Shown in pieces: positions 35,531-45,457 of a stretch of DNA of 64,000 bases (position 1 is its first letter; every line of letters starts with the position of its first letter). The translations under genes and the position numbers were made by a program. Source of the stretch: Gemmobacter fulvus. GTDB taxonomy: Bacteria; Pseudomonadota; Alphaproteobacteria; Rhodobacterales; Rhodobacteraceae. A model generated the notes under the pieces. It worked only from the letters and a program-made list of their open reading frames with translations. It was not told the origin of the DNA and searched no databases. The stretch spans positions 620,001 through 684,000 of the forward strand of contig NZ_CP076361.1 in the NCBI RefSeq assembly GCF_018798885.1. The letters run 5' to 3'.

Positions 35531-36391
35531 ATGCGCCACCCTGTGTTTGTTCTGCTGTGCCTGACCGGCACAGTTGCCCTGTCGGCCTGCGGGCGCGGCA
35601 ACAGCGATGCCGAAGTGCAGCGCGCGTTGAAAGACGTGAACGTCATCGACGAAAGCAACCTCAGCGACATCATGCTGACCGTCGGGGATCCGAACGAGGC
35701 GGTGACCTATTTCAGCAATACGCTGAAACAGAACCCCGACCGGCCCGACCTGAAACGCGGTCTGGCCAAATCGCTGGTGCGGGCCGGCCGCGCTGCAGAG
35801 GCGACATCGATCTGGGGTTCGCTGGTCAATTCCGGTCAGGGCACCAACGAGGATCGCGTGGGCTATGCCGATGCGCTGATCCGCTCCAACGAATGGCCCG
35901 CCGCCGAAGCCGAGTTGAACAAGATCCCGCCGACGCATGAAACCTATGAACGCTACCGGCTGGAAGCGATGGTGGCCGATAGCCGCAAGGATTGGAAAAA
36001 GGCCGACAGCTTTTATGAAATCGCTGCCGGGCTGACCACCAAACCCGCCAGCGTGCTGAACAACTGGGGCTATTCCAAGCTGACCCGCTCTGATTTCGCC
36101 GGGTCGGAAAAGCTGTTCATCGAGGCGCTGACCTATGATCCCAAGCTGTTCACCGCCAAGAACAACCTGATCCTTGCCCGCGGCGCGCAGCGCAAATATG
36201 ACATGCCGGTGATCGAGATGACCCAGAAGGAACGGGCCGAACTCGTCTATACGCTGGGTCTGACGGCGGTGAAACAGGGCGATGTGAACGTGGGGCGCAG
36301 CCTGCTGGAAGAGGCGGTGGAAACCCACCCGCAGCATTTTGACGCCGCCGCCCGCAGCCTCGCGGCCCTGGATGGCAAGGTGGTGAACTGA
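35531..36391 (+). CDS. TPR-containing lipoprotein, second
   Basis: 286-aa lipoprotein (ALSACGRG lipobox, Cys20) with TPR-like pairs of helices across the mature part (PDLKRGLAKSLVRAGRAAEATSIWGSL, GLTAVKQGDVNVGRSLLEEAVETHP). It has no further motif and no assigned tad name; function likely structural in pilus assembly or unrelated. Stop overlaps the prepilin peptidase start by 1 base. Confidence 0.8.
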   Translation: MRHPVFVLLCLTGTVALSACGRGNSDAEVQRALKDVNVIDESNLSDIMLTVGDPNEAVTYFSNTLKQNPDRPDLKRGLAKSLVRAGRAAEATSIWGSLVNSGQGTNEDRVGYADALIRSNEWPAAEAELNKIPPTHETYERYRLEAMVADSRKDWKKADSFYEIAAGLTTKPASVLNNWGYSKLTRSDFAGSEKLFIEALTYDPKLFTAKNNLILARGAQRKYDMPVIEMTQKERAELVYTLGLTAVKQGDVNVGRSLLEEAVETHPQHFDAAARSLAALDGKVVN

Positions 36392-36891
36392 TGATCGCCC
36401 TGCCCTCTGCGCTGTGGTTCCTGCCCGTCTGCGTGCCCATCGCGGTCTGGATCGCCTGGTCCGACATGAAGTTCATGAAGATCCCCAACAAGGCGGTGGT
36501 GGCCATGACGCTGGCCTATGCGGTGGTCGGGCTGCTGGCCTTTCCGCTGCAAGCCTGGCTCTGGGGCTGGGCGGTGCTGGGCATCGTGCTGCTGGCCGGG
36601 TTTGTGGCCAATGCCACCGGCCTTGTCGGCGCGGGCGATGCGAAATTTGCCGCCGCCATGGCACCGGTGTTTTCGACCGGCGATCTGCGGCTGATCCTTG
36701 CGCTGTTCTGCGCCTGCCTGCTGGGGGCCTTTGTCACCCACCGACTGGCCAAACACATCCCCCCGCTGCGCCGGGCGACCGCCGATTGGGAAAGCTGGAC
36801 CCGCAAGGATTTTCCGATGGGTCTGGCTTTGGCGGGCACGCTGATTTTTTATCTGCTTGCCCCAATTCTGGCCGCAATTCCGGCCAATTGA
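36391..36891 (+). CDS. cpaA: Prepilin peptidase CpaA/TadV
   Basis: 166-aa inner-membrane aspartic protease of the TadV type. Catalytic aspartates: D25 in AWSDMKFMKIPNK and D83 in GAGDAKFAAA. Several transmembrane helices throughout. Would process the two pilin-like precursors. Lacks the methyltransferase domain of PilD-type peptidases. Confidence 0.93.
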   Translation: MIALPSALWFLPVCVPIAVWIAWSDMKFMKIPNKAVVAMTLAYAVVGLLAFPLQAWLWGWAVLGIVLLAGFVANATGLVGAGDAKFAAAMAPVFSTGDLRLILALFCACLLGAFVTHRLAKHIPPLRRATADWESWTRKDFPMGLALAGTLIFYLLAPILAAIPAN

Positions 36892-36954
36892 CCTGCTTTT
36901 CTCTGGCAAAACCCGCAGCATCCCGGCTGCGGCCCATCTTGCCGAGGTTTCGCC

Positions 36955-38268
36955 ATGAACATGCAGGTCGCCCCGACTGTGATCGCCCCGCCCGGCCCGC
37001 GCACGCTGGCCGATACCGGATTGTCGCTGGTGATGATGCGCGACATCCTGTTGAAGACGATTTTCCGCATGAATCTCGATCTGGTGTCGGATCTGGCGCG
37101 CATCCTGTGCCTTCCGGTGCCTGCCACGCAGGAGCTGGTGGATCTGGCGCGCGGCCAGCGCCTGCTGGAGGCGACAGGCACGCTGCATGCCACCTCGGGC
37201 AATGAAATGGGCTATCAGCTGACCGATGGCGGCAAGGCCCGCGCGCTGGATGCGCTGGCGCAATCGGAATATTATGGCGCGATGCCGGTGCCGCTGGACA
37301 GCTATCGCGAACAGGTCAAGCGCCAGTCGGTGCGCAACATGAAACTGACGCGCGACCAGTTGCTGAAAGGCATGGGCCACCTGATCCTGCCGGAAGACCT
37401 GATCGGCAATCTGGGGCCTGCCGTCACCTCGGGGCGGTCGATCCTGATGTATGGCCCACCGGGCAACGGCAAATCCTCGATCTCCAACGGCATCCGCGAT
37501 GCGCTTGGCGACAAGATCTATATCCCGCGCGCGCTGGAATATTCGGGGCAGGTCATCACCGTCTATGACCCCATCGTGCATACTGCGGCGGAAGAGGCGG
37601 TGGACGATCCCAACAGCCTGCGCCGCACCTCGAACCGCTATGATCAGCGCTATGTCTATTGCCAGCGCCCGTCGGTGATCACCGGCGGCGAATTGAGCCT
37701 TGATATGCTCGATCTGACCTACAACCCGGTGGCGCGCACCTATCAGGCACCGTTGCAGCTGAAATCCAATGGCGGCATCTTCATCGTCGACGACCTTGGC
37801 CGTCAGGCAGAGCCGCCGCAAAAGCTGGTCAACCGCTGGATCGTGCCGCTGGAAGAAAGCAAGGACATCCTTGCGCTGCAATCGGGCGAAAAGTTCACCG
37901 TGCCGTTTGACACGCTGGTGATCTTTTCCACCAACTTCCACCCGAACGAGATTTTCGACGGCGCGGCCCTGCGCCGGATCTTCTTCAAGATCAAGATCGA
38001 CGGCCCGAACCAGGAGAATTTCCTGAAGATCTTCGCCATGATCGCGCGCAACAAAAAGATGCCGCTCGATGAACGGGCGATGATCCATCTGTTGAAGGTC
38101 AAATACCCGACCATCAACAACAATTTCGCCAATTACCAGCCGGTGTTCCTGATTGATCAGATGATCGCCATCTGTGAATTCGAGGGCCAGCCCAATCACA
38201 TGACCCCCGAATTGATCGACAGGGCCTGGGCGAACATGTTCGTGCGCGATGAAAAGATTGCGAAATGA
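36955..38268 (+). CDS. AAA+ ATPase linked to tad locus
   Basis: 437-aa AAA+ ATPase: Walker A GPPGNGKSS at residues 167-175, Walker B IFIVDD at 275-280, and a sensor-like FSTNFHPNEIF near 321-331. N-terminal helical domain (30-160) precedes the ATPase core. Located 63 bp after cpaA on the same strand, so probably co-regulated. From memory, similar genes follow tad clusters in Rhodobacterales, with no defined function; a role in pilus or secretion quality control is speculation. Confidence 0.8.
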   Translation: MNMQVAPTVIAPPGPRTLADTGLSLVMMRDILLKTIFRMNLDLVSDLARILCLPVPATQELVDLARGQRLLEATGTLHATSGNEMGYQLTDGGKARALDALAQSEYYGAMPVPLDSYREQVKRQSVRNMKLTRDQLLKGMGHLILPEDLIGNLGPAVTSGRSILMYGPPGNGKSSISNGIRDALGDKIYIPRALEYSGQVITVYDPIVHTAAEEAVDDPNSLRRTSNRYDQRYVYCQRPSVITGGELSLDMLDLTYNPVARTYQAPLQLKSNGGIFIVDDLGRQAEPPQKLVNRWIVPLEESKDILALQSGEKFTVPFDTLVIFSTNFHPNEIFDGAALRRIFFKIKIDGPNQENFLKIFAMIARNKKMPLDERAMIHLLKVKYPTINNNFANYQPVFLIDQMIAICEFEGQPNHMTPELIDRAWANMFVRDEKIAK

Positions 38269-38289
38269 CCGCCGCGCGGCCCCGCCGCC

Positions 38290-38841
38290 TCAGCCGAAGT
38301 GGATCACGCCCGCTTCGGTGACGATGGCATCCAGCCGCTGATCGGTCGGCTCGATCGGCACGTCGGGCACTTCCTGCGCGGCAAAGGCAAAGCCCACCGC
38401 CAGCGTCGGGCGTTTGCTGCGCAGCAGTTCCAGCGTGCGGTCGTAAAACCCGCCGCCATAGCCCAGCCGATAGCCGCGCCGGTCCCAGCCGACCAGCGGC
38501 ACGATCAGCACCTCTGGTTCGATCCAGGCCCCTTCGGCGGGGATGAAGGCGCCAAAGGCCCCTTCCACCATCGCGCAGCCCGGCGTCCATTCGCGGAACT
38601 TCAGCGGCTGCCCCTTGCCCATGATCACAGGCACACAGACCGGCCCCTGATGGGCGGCCATCGCGGCCAGCGGGTCGATCTCGGTGCGCATCGCCATATA
38701 GCCCGACAGCGCTCGCCCGGCATGGGGGGCCAGCCAGTCGGCCAGCAACTCGGCCGCCTGTCCCTTCCCTTTGTCAAAGGCCGCCTTGCGGGCCGCAAAG
38801 CCCGCGCTGCGGGCCTCGGCCTTGATCTGTGCGATGGTCAT
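38290..38841 (-). CDS. fau: 5-formyltetrahydrofolate cyclo-ligase
   Basis: 183-aa enzyme that converts 5-formyl-THF to 5,10-methenyl-THF using ATP. The nucleotide-binding C-terminal loop VGWDRRGYRLGYGGGFYDRTL (residues about 117-137) and the final QRLDAIVTEAGV are diagnostic. Gene convergent with the AAA+ ATPase; start overlaps mgtE by 4 bp. Confidence 0.93.
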   Translation of the reverse strand: MTIAQIKAEARSAGFAARKAAFDKGKGQAAELLADWLAPHAGRALSGYMAMRTEIDPLAAMAAHQGPVCVPVIMGKGQPLKFREWTPGCAMVEGAFGAFIPAEGAWIEPEVLIVPLVGWDRRGYRLGYGGGFYDRTLELLRSKRPTLAVGFAFAAQEVPDVPIEPTDQRLDAIVTEAGVIHFG

Positions 38842-40217
38842 AACAGCACCAATGTTGCCAGCCCGAGAAAGGCAAAGAATCCGATCACATCCGTCAGCGT
38901 GGTCACGAACGTGCCCGAGGATAATGCGGGATCAAAGCCGACCCGGTTGAGCAAAAGCGGCACCAAAGTGCCCGCAAGCGCCGCGACGAACAGATTGACG
39001 ATCAGCGCCACGCCCAGAACCGCCCCGAGCAGCGGCGCGCCAAAGATCAGCCAGCCCGACAGGCCCATGATCAGCGCAAAGGCGATACCGTTGATCAGCC
39101 CCACGCCCGCCTCGCGCCGCACCACCCTGAGCGCGTTCGATCCGGTCAGATCGCGGGTCGCAAGCGCACGCACCGCCACCGTCAGCGATTGCGTGCCCGC
39201 ATTGCCGCCCATCGAGGCCACAATCGGCATCAGCGCCGCAAGCGCCACCAGCGCCGAAATCGTGCCCTCGAAGCGCGAGATCACCAGGGCCGCAAGGTTG
39301 GCGGTGATGAGGTTGACGAACAGCCACGGAAAGCGGCTTTTCACCGTGTCGATCACGCCATCGGAGATCGAGCTTTCATCGCCGACACCGGCCAGACGCA
39401 GCATGTCTTCCTCATGCTCTTCATCCAGCACGTTCATCGCGTCGTCGATAGTGATGACCCCGACCAGCCGGTCGTTTTCATCCACCACCGGACAAGAGAT
39501 CAGGTGATACTGGTTGAAGATATAGGCCACATCGGCCTCTTCCTCGGTGGCCTGAACCGTGCGGAAACTGTCTTCCATGATCGTGCGCAGCCCGACATCG
39601 CGCCGCGACGACAACAGCCGCCCCAGCGTGACATAGCCCTTGGGCTTCATGCGCGGATCGACAAGGATCACGTGATAGAACTGGTCAGGCAGCCATTCCG
39701 CCCCGCGCAGATGGTCGATGGTTTCGCCCACCGTCCAGTGATCGGGGGCCACCACCACCTCGCGCTGCATCAGGCGGCCTGCGGAATATTCCGGGTAGGC
39801 CATCGCCTGTTCCACAGCAACCCGGTCGGCGGCCTCCAGCGCGCTCAGGATCATGGCCTGCTGCGGGCCTTCGAGGTCTTCGAGGATGTCGACGACATCA
39901 TCGGTTTCCAGCTCGCGCACCGCCTCGGCCAGCACATCGCGCGGCAGCGCCTCGATCACCTCTTCGCGGATCGAATCGTCGATTTCCGACAGGATGTCGC
40001 CGTCAATCTCGTCGGAATAGAGCCGCACGAAGGTGCGGCGTTCCGACGGGCTGATCTGTTCCAGAAGGTCGGCGATATCGGCGGCGTGCAGCGGTTCCAG
40101 CAGCACACGCAGCCGTGCGGCATCCTCGGCCTCCACCGCGTCGAGAATCGCCGCAACACGGCGCGGATCCAGCGCCTCTTCGTCGCCATTCTCCGGGAAT
40201 GCCTCGTTTTCCGCCAT
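38838..40217 (-). CDS. mgtE: Magnesium transporter MgtE
   Basis: 459-aa Mg2+ channel. N-terminal superhelical domain (DEEALDPRRVAAIL...RDVLAEAVRELETDDVVDILEDLEGPQQ), then two CBS domains (from about residue 150: QREVVVAPDHWTVGETI), then five transmembrane helices ending NRVGFDPALSSGTFVTTLTDVIGFF, the selectivity-filter region. Divergent from guaD; a palindrome (40255-40271) sits between them. Confidence 0.96.
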   Translation of the reverse strand: MAENEAFPENGDEEALDPRRVAAILDAVEAEDAARLRVLLEPLHAADIADLLEQISPSERRTFVRLYSDEIDGDILSEIDDSIREEVIEALPRDVLAEAVRELETDDVVDILEDLEGPQQAMILSALEAADRVAVEQAMAYPEYSAGRLMQREVVVAPDHWTVGETIDHLRGAEWLPDQFYHVILVDPRMKPKGYVTLGRLLSSRRDVGLRTIMEDSFRTVQATEEEADVAYIFNQYHLISCPVVDENDRLVGVITIDDAMNVLDEEHEEDMLRLAGVGDESSISDGVIDTVKSRFPWLFVNLITANLAALVISRFEGTISALVALAALMPIVASMGGNAGTQSLTVAVRALATRDLTGSNALRVVRREAGVGLINGIAFALIMGLSGWLIFGAPLLGAVLGVALIVNLFVAALAGTLVPLLLNRVGFDPALSSGTFVTTLTDVIGFFAFLGLATLVLL

Positions 40218-40254
40218 TTTGCCTCCTGCGCGATTGCCGCGACCTTATGATAAG

Positions 40255-40271
40255 CTGTTTCAAAGAAACAG
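40255..40271. promoter_or_regulatory. Candidate operator in mgtE-guaD intergenic region
   Basis: Perfect inverted repeat CTGTTTC-AAA-GAAACAG (7-bp arms, 3-bp spacer) between two divergent genes, 38 bp from the mgtE start and 69 bp from guaD. Symmetry and location suggest a regulator site. Function and partner unknown. Confidence 0.5.
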
Positions 40272-40339
40272 GGTGGAGCGGGAAATTTACCGAGGTCGTG
40301 AAAGCCTCTAGAGTGGCAGGGTTGCAAAGGAGGTGCGTC

Positions 40340-41620
40340 ATGGCCGATCTACTTCTGGGGCAGGTTCTGTCCTTTACCGGCGATCCCTTCCTCGATGGGC
40401 CCGAGGCCGCGCGTCTGGACGGCGCGGTGCTGCTGGAGGCAGGTCGGATCCGCGCCGTGGGTCAGGCCGACGATCTGCGGCGCATGGCCCCGCAGGCGCG
40501 GGTGACGGATTATGGCCGCGCCATCATCTCTGCCGGTTTCGTCGATGCGCATGTGCATTATCCGCAGACCGCGATCATCGCGAGCTGGGGCAAACGCCTG
40601 ATCGACTGGCTGAACAGCTATACCTTCCCCGAAGAGATGCGCTTTGCCGATCCGGCCTATGCCGAAGAGGTGGCGGCCCGCTATCTGGACCTGACGTTGG
40701 CGCATGGCACCACTTCGGTCTGTTCCTATGCCACGATTCACCCGGAATCGGTCGATGCGCTGATGGCGGCGGCGCAGGCGCGCGGCCAGCGGATCTGGAC
40801 CGGCAAGACCTGCATGGACCGCAACGCCCCCGAAGGCCTGCGCGACACGCCGCAATCGGCGCATGACGACAGCGCCGCCCTGCTGGCCAGATGGCATGGG
40901 GTGGACCGGCTGTCCTATGTGATCACGCCGCGCTTTTCGCCCACCTCGACCCCGGACCAGCTTGCGGCCCTGGGGGCGCTCTGGGCCGCGAACCCGTCCT
41001 GCCTGATGCAGACGCATCTGAGCGAGCAGCTTGATGAAATCGAGTGGGTGCGCGGCCTTTACCCCAGCGCCCGCGACTATCTGGATACCTACGAAGCCTT
41101 TGGCCTGCTGGGCAAGGGCGGGCTGTATGGCCATGCCATCCATCTGGAACCGCGCGAGAAGGACCGGCTGCGCGAGGTGGATGCCAGCCTGATCCATTGC
41201 CCGACCTCCAACACCTTCATCGGGTCCGGCCTGTTCGACATGGGCGGGCTGAAGGCGGCAGGCCATCGCATCGGCCTTGCCACCGATACCGGCGGCGGGT
41301 CGTCCTTTTCGATGCTGCGCACCATGGCCGCCGCCTATGAAGTGGGCCAGTTGCGCGGACGCCCGCTGCACCCGTCGGAACTGTGGTGGCTGGCAACGCA
41401 AGGCTCGGCCCGCGCACTACATGCCGATCATCAGATCGGCAATATCGCAGCGGGCATGGAGGCGGATCTTGTGGTGATCGACACCGCCTCCACCCCGGCC
41501 ATCACGCAGGCCACCGCGCGCGCAGACACGCTCTGGCAGGCGCTGTTCCCCACCATCATGATGGGCGATGACCGCGCCATCCGCGCCGTCTGGATCGCGG
41601 GCAAACTGCACCAGCGCTAG
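40340..41620 (+). CDS. guaD: Guanine deaminase
   Basis: 426-aa amidohydrolase converting guanine to xanthine. Zinc ligands: FVDAHVHYPQ (residues about 65-74), HLSE, HAIHL and TDTGGG. The sequence SWGKRLIDWLNSYTFPEE is characteristic of guanine deaminase. Perfect ribosome binding site (AAAGGAGGT) 6 bp upstream of ATG 40340 fixes the start; the frame further upstream is not coding. Confidence 0.95.
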   Translation: MADLLLGQVLSFTGDPFLDGPEAARLDGAVLLEAGRIRAVGQADDLRRMAPQARVTDYGRAIISAGFVDAHVHYPQTAIIASWGKRLIDWLNSYTFPEEMRFADPAYAEEVAARYLDLTLAHGTTSVCSYATIHPESVDALMAAAQARGQRIWTGKTCMDRNAPEGLRDTPQSAHDDSAALLARWHGVDRLSYVITPRFSPTSTPDQLAALGALWAANPSCLMQTHLSEQLDEIEWVRGLYPSARDYLDTYEAFGLLGKGGLYGHAIHLEPREKDRLREVDASLIHCPTSNTFIGSGLFDMGGLKAAGHRIGLATDTGGGSSFSMLRTMAAAYEVGQLRGRPLHPSELWWLATQGSARALHADHQIGNIAAGMEADLVVIDTASTPAITQATARADTLWQALFPTIMMGDDRAIRAVWIAGKLHQR

Positions 41621-41658
41621 TGGCTGAATAGCAACCTGAAAACGGATGGGGGAGGTTC

Positions 41659-41732
41659 TGGAGCGGGCGGCGGGAATCGAACCCGCGTCTCTTGCTTGGA
41701 AGGCAAGGGTCTTACCATTACACAACGCCCGC
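41659..41732 (-). tRNA. tRNA-Gly(TCC)
   Basis: Reading minus strand: acceptor GCGGGCG pairs with CGCCCGC, D-arm, anticodon stem CTTGC with loop CTTCCAA (anticodon TCC) and stem GCAAG, T-arm GCGGGTTCGATTCCCGC, discriminator T and an encoded CCA (41661-41659). Total 74 nt. Full cloverleaf by eye. Confidence 0.97.
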
Positions 41733-41814
41733 GCTCTGGCGTCGTCATATCGCGTCGCAAAACCAGTGGCAAGACCACCTGCCGCCGCCGTTGCGATTTA
41801 TCCGAAGTGCGGGA

Positions 41815-42357
41815 TCAGATCACATCCGCAGTTTGCACCAGCCGGGCAAAGCCCTGCGCCAGCGTGGCCAGCGTCACGTCGCGCACCGTCTCCGGCGCGA
41901 TTTTGGTGCCATCCGGCCCGGTGCTGCCAAAGTTGAAAGTGGCATCGGTGACCAGCTGCACCGCATAGCCCAGATCACAAGCGCTGCGGATGGTGGAGTT
42001 CACGCAAAAATCCAGCGCCGCCCCGACCACCACCAGCTCGCGGCAGCCATCGGCCTGCAACAGTTCATGCAGCCCAGTCCCGGCAAAGGCCGAAGAGGTG
42101 CGCTTCACGATCACCCGCTCTCCGGCCAGCGGTGCCACCTCGGGCATCACCGCCCCGGTCGGCTTGTCGAGGCGAAAACCCGAGGCCGGATCCGGGTCGT
42201 CATGGTGGATATGCAGCACCGGTCGCCCCGCCGCGCGGAAGGCCGCCAGCACCGCCGCCGCCCGTGTCTCGGCCCCCGGTGTGCTGCGCGGACGGCCCGC
42301 AAGCGTGCGCCGGGTGAATTCCTGTTGCAGATCAATGATCAGAAGCGTCGCGGTCAT
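41815..42357 (-). CDS. Isochorismatase-family cysteine hydrolase
   Basis: 180-aa cysteine hydrolase. Triad residues: Asp in TLLIIDLQQEF (near 10), Lys in VIVKRTSSAF, and Cys in GAALDFCVNSTIRSA. Members hydrolyse amides (nicotinamide, N-carbamoyl compounds) or isochorismate; the substrate is not clear. ATG at 42357 is preferred over an upstream start at 42405. Lies downstream of argF, same strand, 58-bp gap. Confidence 0.88.
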   Translation of the reverse strand: MTATLLIIDLQQEFTRRTLAGRPRSTPGAETRAAAVLAAFRAAGRPVLHIHHDDPDPASGFRLDKPTGAVMPEVAPLAGERVIVKRTSSAFAGTGLHELLQADGCRELVVVGAALDFCVNSTIRSACDLGYAVQLVTDATFNFGSTGPDGTKIAPETVRDVTLATLAQGFARLVQTADVI

Positions 42358-42414
42358 CGGGCCTCTCGGGCTTGCATCCTTGAAAGGGCGCCCCCGCAAG
42401 GGCACCCGGCACTT

Positions 42415-43341
42415 TCAGCAGCCCAGACACCAGCGCATCACCGCCTTCTGCGCATGCAGCCGGTTTTCGGCCTCGTCAAAGATCACTGAATGGGGGCCAT
42501 CCATCACCGCGCTGGTCGCCTCGTCATTGCGATGTGCGGGCAGGCAATGCATGAACAGCGCGTCGGGTTTGGCCTTGGCCATCAGCGCCTCGTTCACCTG
42601 ATAGCCGCGCAGCTGGTTGTGCCGCCGCTCTTTCGCGCTTTCGGGATCGTGCATCGACACCCAGGTATCGGTCACCACCAGATCCGCGCCTTCCACCGCC
42701 CGCGCCGGATCCCGCTCGATCTGCACCGACACGCCCTTGGAGCGGGCAAACCCGACCCATTCCGCCTCGGGGTCGAGCGTTTGCGGCCCGGTGAAGGTGA
42801 AATCAAAGCCGAACTGGCCCGCCGCATGCAGAAAGCTGGCGCAGACATTGTTGCCGTCTCCGGCCCAGACCACCTTCTTGCCCGCGATCGGGCCGCGATG
42901 TTCCTCATAGGTCATCACATCGGCCATGATCTGGCAGGGGTGGGTGCGGTTGGTCAGACCATTGATCACCGGCACCGTGGCATGTTCCGCCATTTCTTGC
43001 AGCGTCGCCTCTTCAAAGGTGCGGATCATGATGAGATCGACATAGCGCGACAGCACCCGCGCGGTATCGGCAATCGTCTCGCCATGGCCCAGCTGCATTT
43101 CCTTGCCCGACAGCACCATGGTCTGCCCGCCCAGCTGTCGCACCCCCACGTCAAAGCTGACCCGGGTGCGGGTCGACGGTTTTTCAAAGATCAGCGCGAC
43201 CATGCGCCCCGCCAGCGGCTGCTCGTCATCGGGCGTGCCCTTGGGGCGGCCATTGCGCGCCGCTTTCATCGCATGGGCGGAATTGATCATCACCCGCAGA
43301 TCGCTGGCAGAGGTGGTATGGATATCAAGGAAATGTTTCAT
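42415..43341 (-). CDS. argF: Ornithine carbamoyltransferase
   Basis: 308-aa anabolic enzyme making citrulline from ornithine and carbamoyl phosphate. Motifs: [15 protein letters not shown] (carbamoyl phosphate binding), [26 protein letters not shown] (ornithine-binding). Overlaps GNAT gene by 4 bp. Complete family length. Confidence 0.97.
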   Translation of the reverse strand: MKHFLDIHTTSASDLRVMINSAHAMKAARNGRPKGTPDDEQPLAGRMVALIFEKPSTRTRVSFDVGVRQLGGQTMVLSGKEMQLGHGETIADTARVLSRYVDLIMIRTFEEATLQEMAEHATVPVINGLTNRTHPCQIMADVMTYEEHRGPIAGKKVVWAGDGNNVCASFLHAAGQFGFDFTFTGPQTLDPEAEWVGFARSKGVSVQIERDPARAVEGADLVVTDTWVSMHDPESAKERRHNQLRGYQVNEALMAKAKPDALFMHCLPAHRNDEATSAVMDGPHSVIFDEAENRLHAQKAVMRWCLGC

Positions 43342-43913
43342 GGATTCTGTCTGTCTGGCACAGGGCCTGGATGGTTTTGCAAAAGCGGAGCGACCGGGGC
43401 GGCAGGATCGTAATCCATCACCAGAACCGCAGTGCCTCCGGGGGTCGACGTAAGAAGACGGTCCCGAAATCCGGCTCGTCGGTAAGCCCGCACGGCCCGT
43501 TCATTCGACGGATCGGGGTCGATCACCAGACGCGCCGCCCCTTCGGCCAGCAGCGCCTCGGCCCGCTGGCGCAGATACCGCGCGGCATGGCCCTGCCCCA
43601 GCAGATCCGGCGCGCCCAGAAACGTATCCATGCCCCGGCTGCCGGGCGGATAGGCGGCCAGATAGGGTGCCCCTTCCGCTGACGCCTCAGCCCCCGGGGG
43701 CACCGCATAATCCTGCACAAAGGCAAAGGCCCTGCCACCAAGAAGCACCAGCCGCAGATCGGTCTGATCGCTGTCCAGCGCCTGCTCCAGCAGGGCAAGT
43801 TCGGCGTCGGGCGCGCCCCACCAGGCCCGCACATGCGGCTGGCTCAGCCAGTCCCGCATCTGCGGAAAATCGGCGCGGGTCAGGCGCGCAAAGGTGTAGA
43901 CCTCATTGGCCAT
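43338..43913 (-). CDS. GNAT N-acetyltransferase between argF and argD
   Basis: 191-aa GNAT protein resembling aminoglycoside 6'-acetyltransferases: [11 protein letters not shown], then [10 protein letters not shown] and [22 protein letters not shown] (acetyl-CoA loop) and [20 protein letters not shown]. The start ATG 43913 overlaps the argD stop by 11 bp, so it is translated with the arg genes. Substrate unknown; its position could point to an amino acid rather than a drug, but this is inference. Confidence 0.85.
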   Translation of the reverse strand: MANEVYTFARLTRADFPQMRDWLSQPHVRAWWGAPDAELALLEQALDSDQTDLRLVLLGGRAFAFVQDYAVPPGAEASAEGAPYLAAYPPGSRGMDTFLGAPDLLGQGHAARYLRQRAEALLAEGAARLVIDPDPSNERAVRAYRRAGFRDRLLTSTPGGTAVLVMDYDPAAPVAPLLQNHPGPVPDRQNP

Positions 43914-45084
43914 GGCTCTCGATCCGCGCGGCGGCGGCATCAAGCCGTTTCAGCGCCTCGGCAATATCCGCATCCGGGATGTTCAGCGCCGGCAACAGGC
44001 GCAGGGCATTGTCCGCCGCCGGAACCGTCAGCAGATGCTCGGCATAGGCCGCCTTCACCACCTCGGTATTGGCCGCCACGCATTTCAGGCCCAGCATCAA
44101 CCCCTGCCCGCGCACGCCTTCAAACACCTGCGGGTGTGCGGCCACCAGCCCCTCCAGCCCCTGCCGGAACAGCCCCGCCTTGCGGTTGACCTCAGCCAGG
44201 AACGCATCATCCGACACGATCCGCGTCACCGCTGCGCCCACGGCACAGCCCAAAGGGTTGCCGCCATAGGTGGAGCCATGCGTGCCCGCCACCATGCCCG
44301 CCGCCGCCGCCTCGGTCGCCAGCACCGCGCCCAGCGGGAAGCCACCGCCAATGCCCTTGGCCACCATCATGATGTCGGGCGTGATGCCCGCCCATTCATG
44401 CGCAAACAACCGGCCCGTGCGGCCCATGCCGCATTGCACCTCGTCAAACACCAGCAGCACGCCATGTTCATCACACAGGTCACGCAAGCCTTTCAGACAG
44501 CCATCCGACAGGCTGCGGATACCGCCCTCGCCCTGAATCGGCTCCACCATCACCGCCGCCGTGCGCGCACTGATCGCCGCAGCCAGCGCCTCATGGTCAC
44601 CGAAGGGCAATTGCCGGAACCCCGGCATCAGCGGCCCGAAGCCCTTGACCATCTTTTCCGATCCCGCCGCCGCAATCGCAGCCGTCGACCGGCCATGGAA
44701 CGCGCCGTCAAAGGTCAGGATCTCGATCCGCTCCGGCTGGCCTTTCTCGTACCAGTATTTGCGCACCATCTTGACGGCAAGCTCAGCCGCCTCGGTGCCC
44801 GAATTGGTGAAAAACACCGTATCGGCAAAGGTTTTCTCCACCAGCAGATCGGCCAGCGCCTCCTGCTCGGGGATCCGGTACAGGTTCGACACATGCCACA
44901 GCTTCGCCGCCTGCGTGCTGATCGCCTCGACCAGCGCCGGATGGGCATGGCCCAGCGCATTCACCGCAATGCCCGCGCCCAGATCGAGATAGCGGCTGCC
45001 ATCCTCGGCGGTCAGCCAGCTGCCCTCGCCCTTGGTAAAGGCCATCGGTGCACGGTTATAGGTCGGCAGAACAGACGAGATCAT
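43903..45084 (-). CDS. argD: Acetylornithine aminotransferase
   Basis: 393-aa PLP enzyme of class [24 protein letters not shown] and [18 protein letters not shown], where the lysine is the PLP anchor. Start [21 protein letters not shown] at 45084 with AAGGA 7 bp upstream. First gene of argD-GNAT-argF on the minus strand. Confidence 0.96.
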   Translation of the reverse strand: MISSVLPTYNRAPMAFTKGEGSWLTAEDGSRYLDLGAGIAVNALGHAHPALVEAISTQAAKLWHVSNLYRIPEQEALADLLVEKTFADTVFFTNSGTEAAELAVKMVRKYWYEKGQPERIEILTFDGAFHGRSTAAIAAAGSEKMVKGFGPLMPGFRQLPFGDHEALAAAISARTAAVMVEPIQGEGGIRSLSDGCLKGLRDLCDEHGVLLVFDEVQCGMGRTGRLFAHEWAGITPDIMMVAKGIGGGFPLGAVLATEAAAAGMVAGTHGSTYGGNPLGCAVGAAVTRIVSDDAFLAEVNRKAGLFRQGLEGLVAAHPQVFEGVRGQGLMLGLKCVAANTEVVKAAYAEHLLTVPAADNALRLLPALNIPDADIAEALKRLDAAAARIESHGQ

Positions 45085-45346
45085 GGGAATATCCTTGCGG
45101 AACAGAAGCCATAGGGGTGCCAAAGGCACAGCGGCATGTCAACGGAGAGAGAGGGGAAAGCGGCATCGCGCCGATAATCGGCAGGGATCGCATGCTCCAG
45201 CACGCGCTCAGGCGCAGAAGCGTCGGCGTCGGGGGAGCTGGAAGAGGGGGCTCGATGCGATCATGCGCCCGTCCCTAGCGCGAAAAGGACCGCCTGTAAA
45301 CGCAAATTCCACGGCCCCCGCCCACCTGACTGGCCTCGCCCACTTG

Positions 45347-45370
45347 CATTTTGCCCAAATACTCATCTTG
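45347..45370 (-). repeat. Compound intergenic repeat, copy D (partial)
   Basis: On the minus strand: CAAGATGAGTATTTGGGCAAAA-type box (45347-45370), a diverged version of the copies at 18889, 51250 and 51341. The associated hairpin (45435-45457) lies 65 bp away. Confidence 0.55.
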
Positions 45371-45434
45371 CCGCCCTCACTGCCAGTGGACCGCCCTCCG
45401 GCCGCGCAGCAGCCGCCGCTGCGGCTGCGGGCAA

Positions 45435-45457
45435 GCGGGGGGTTCGATGCCCCCCGC
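45435..45457 (+). repeat. GC hairpin, 8-bp stem
   Basis: GCGGGGGG-TTCGATG-CCCCCCGC, similar to the hairpin at 46677-46693 (GGGGGC-TCGAT-GCCCCC). The TCGATG loop recurs in both. Probably belongs to the same dispersed repeat family. Confidence 0.6.
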
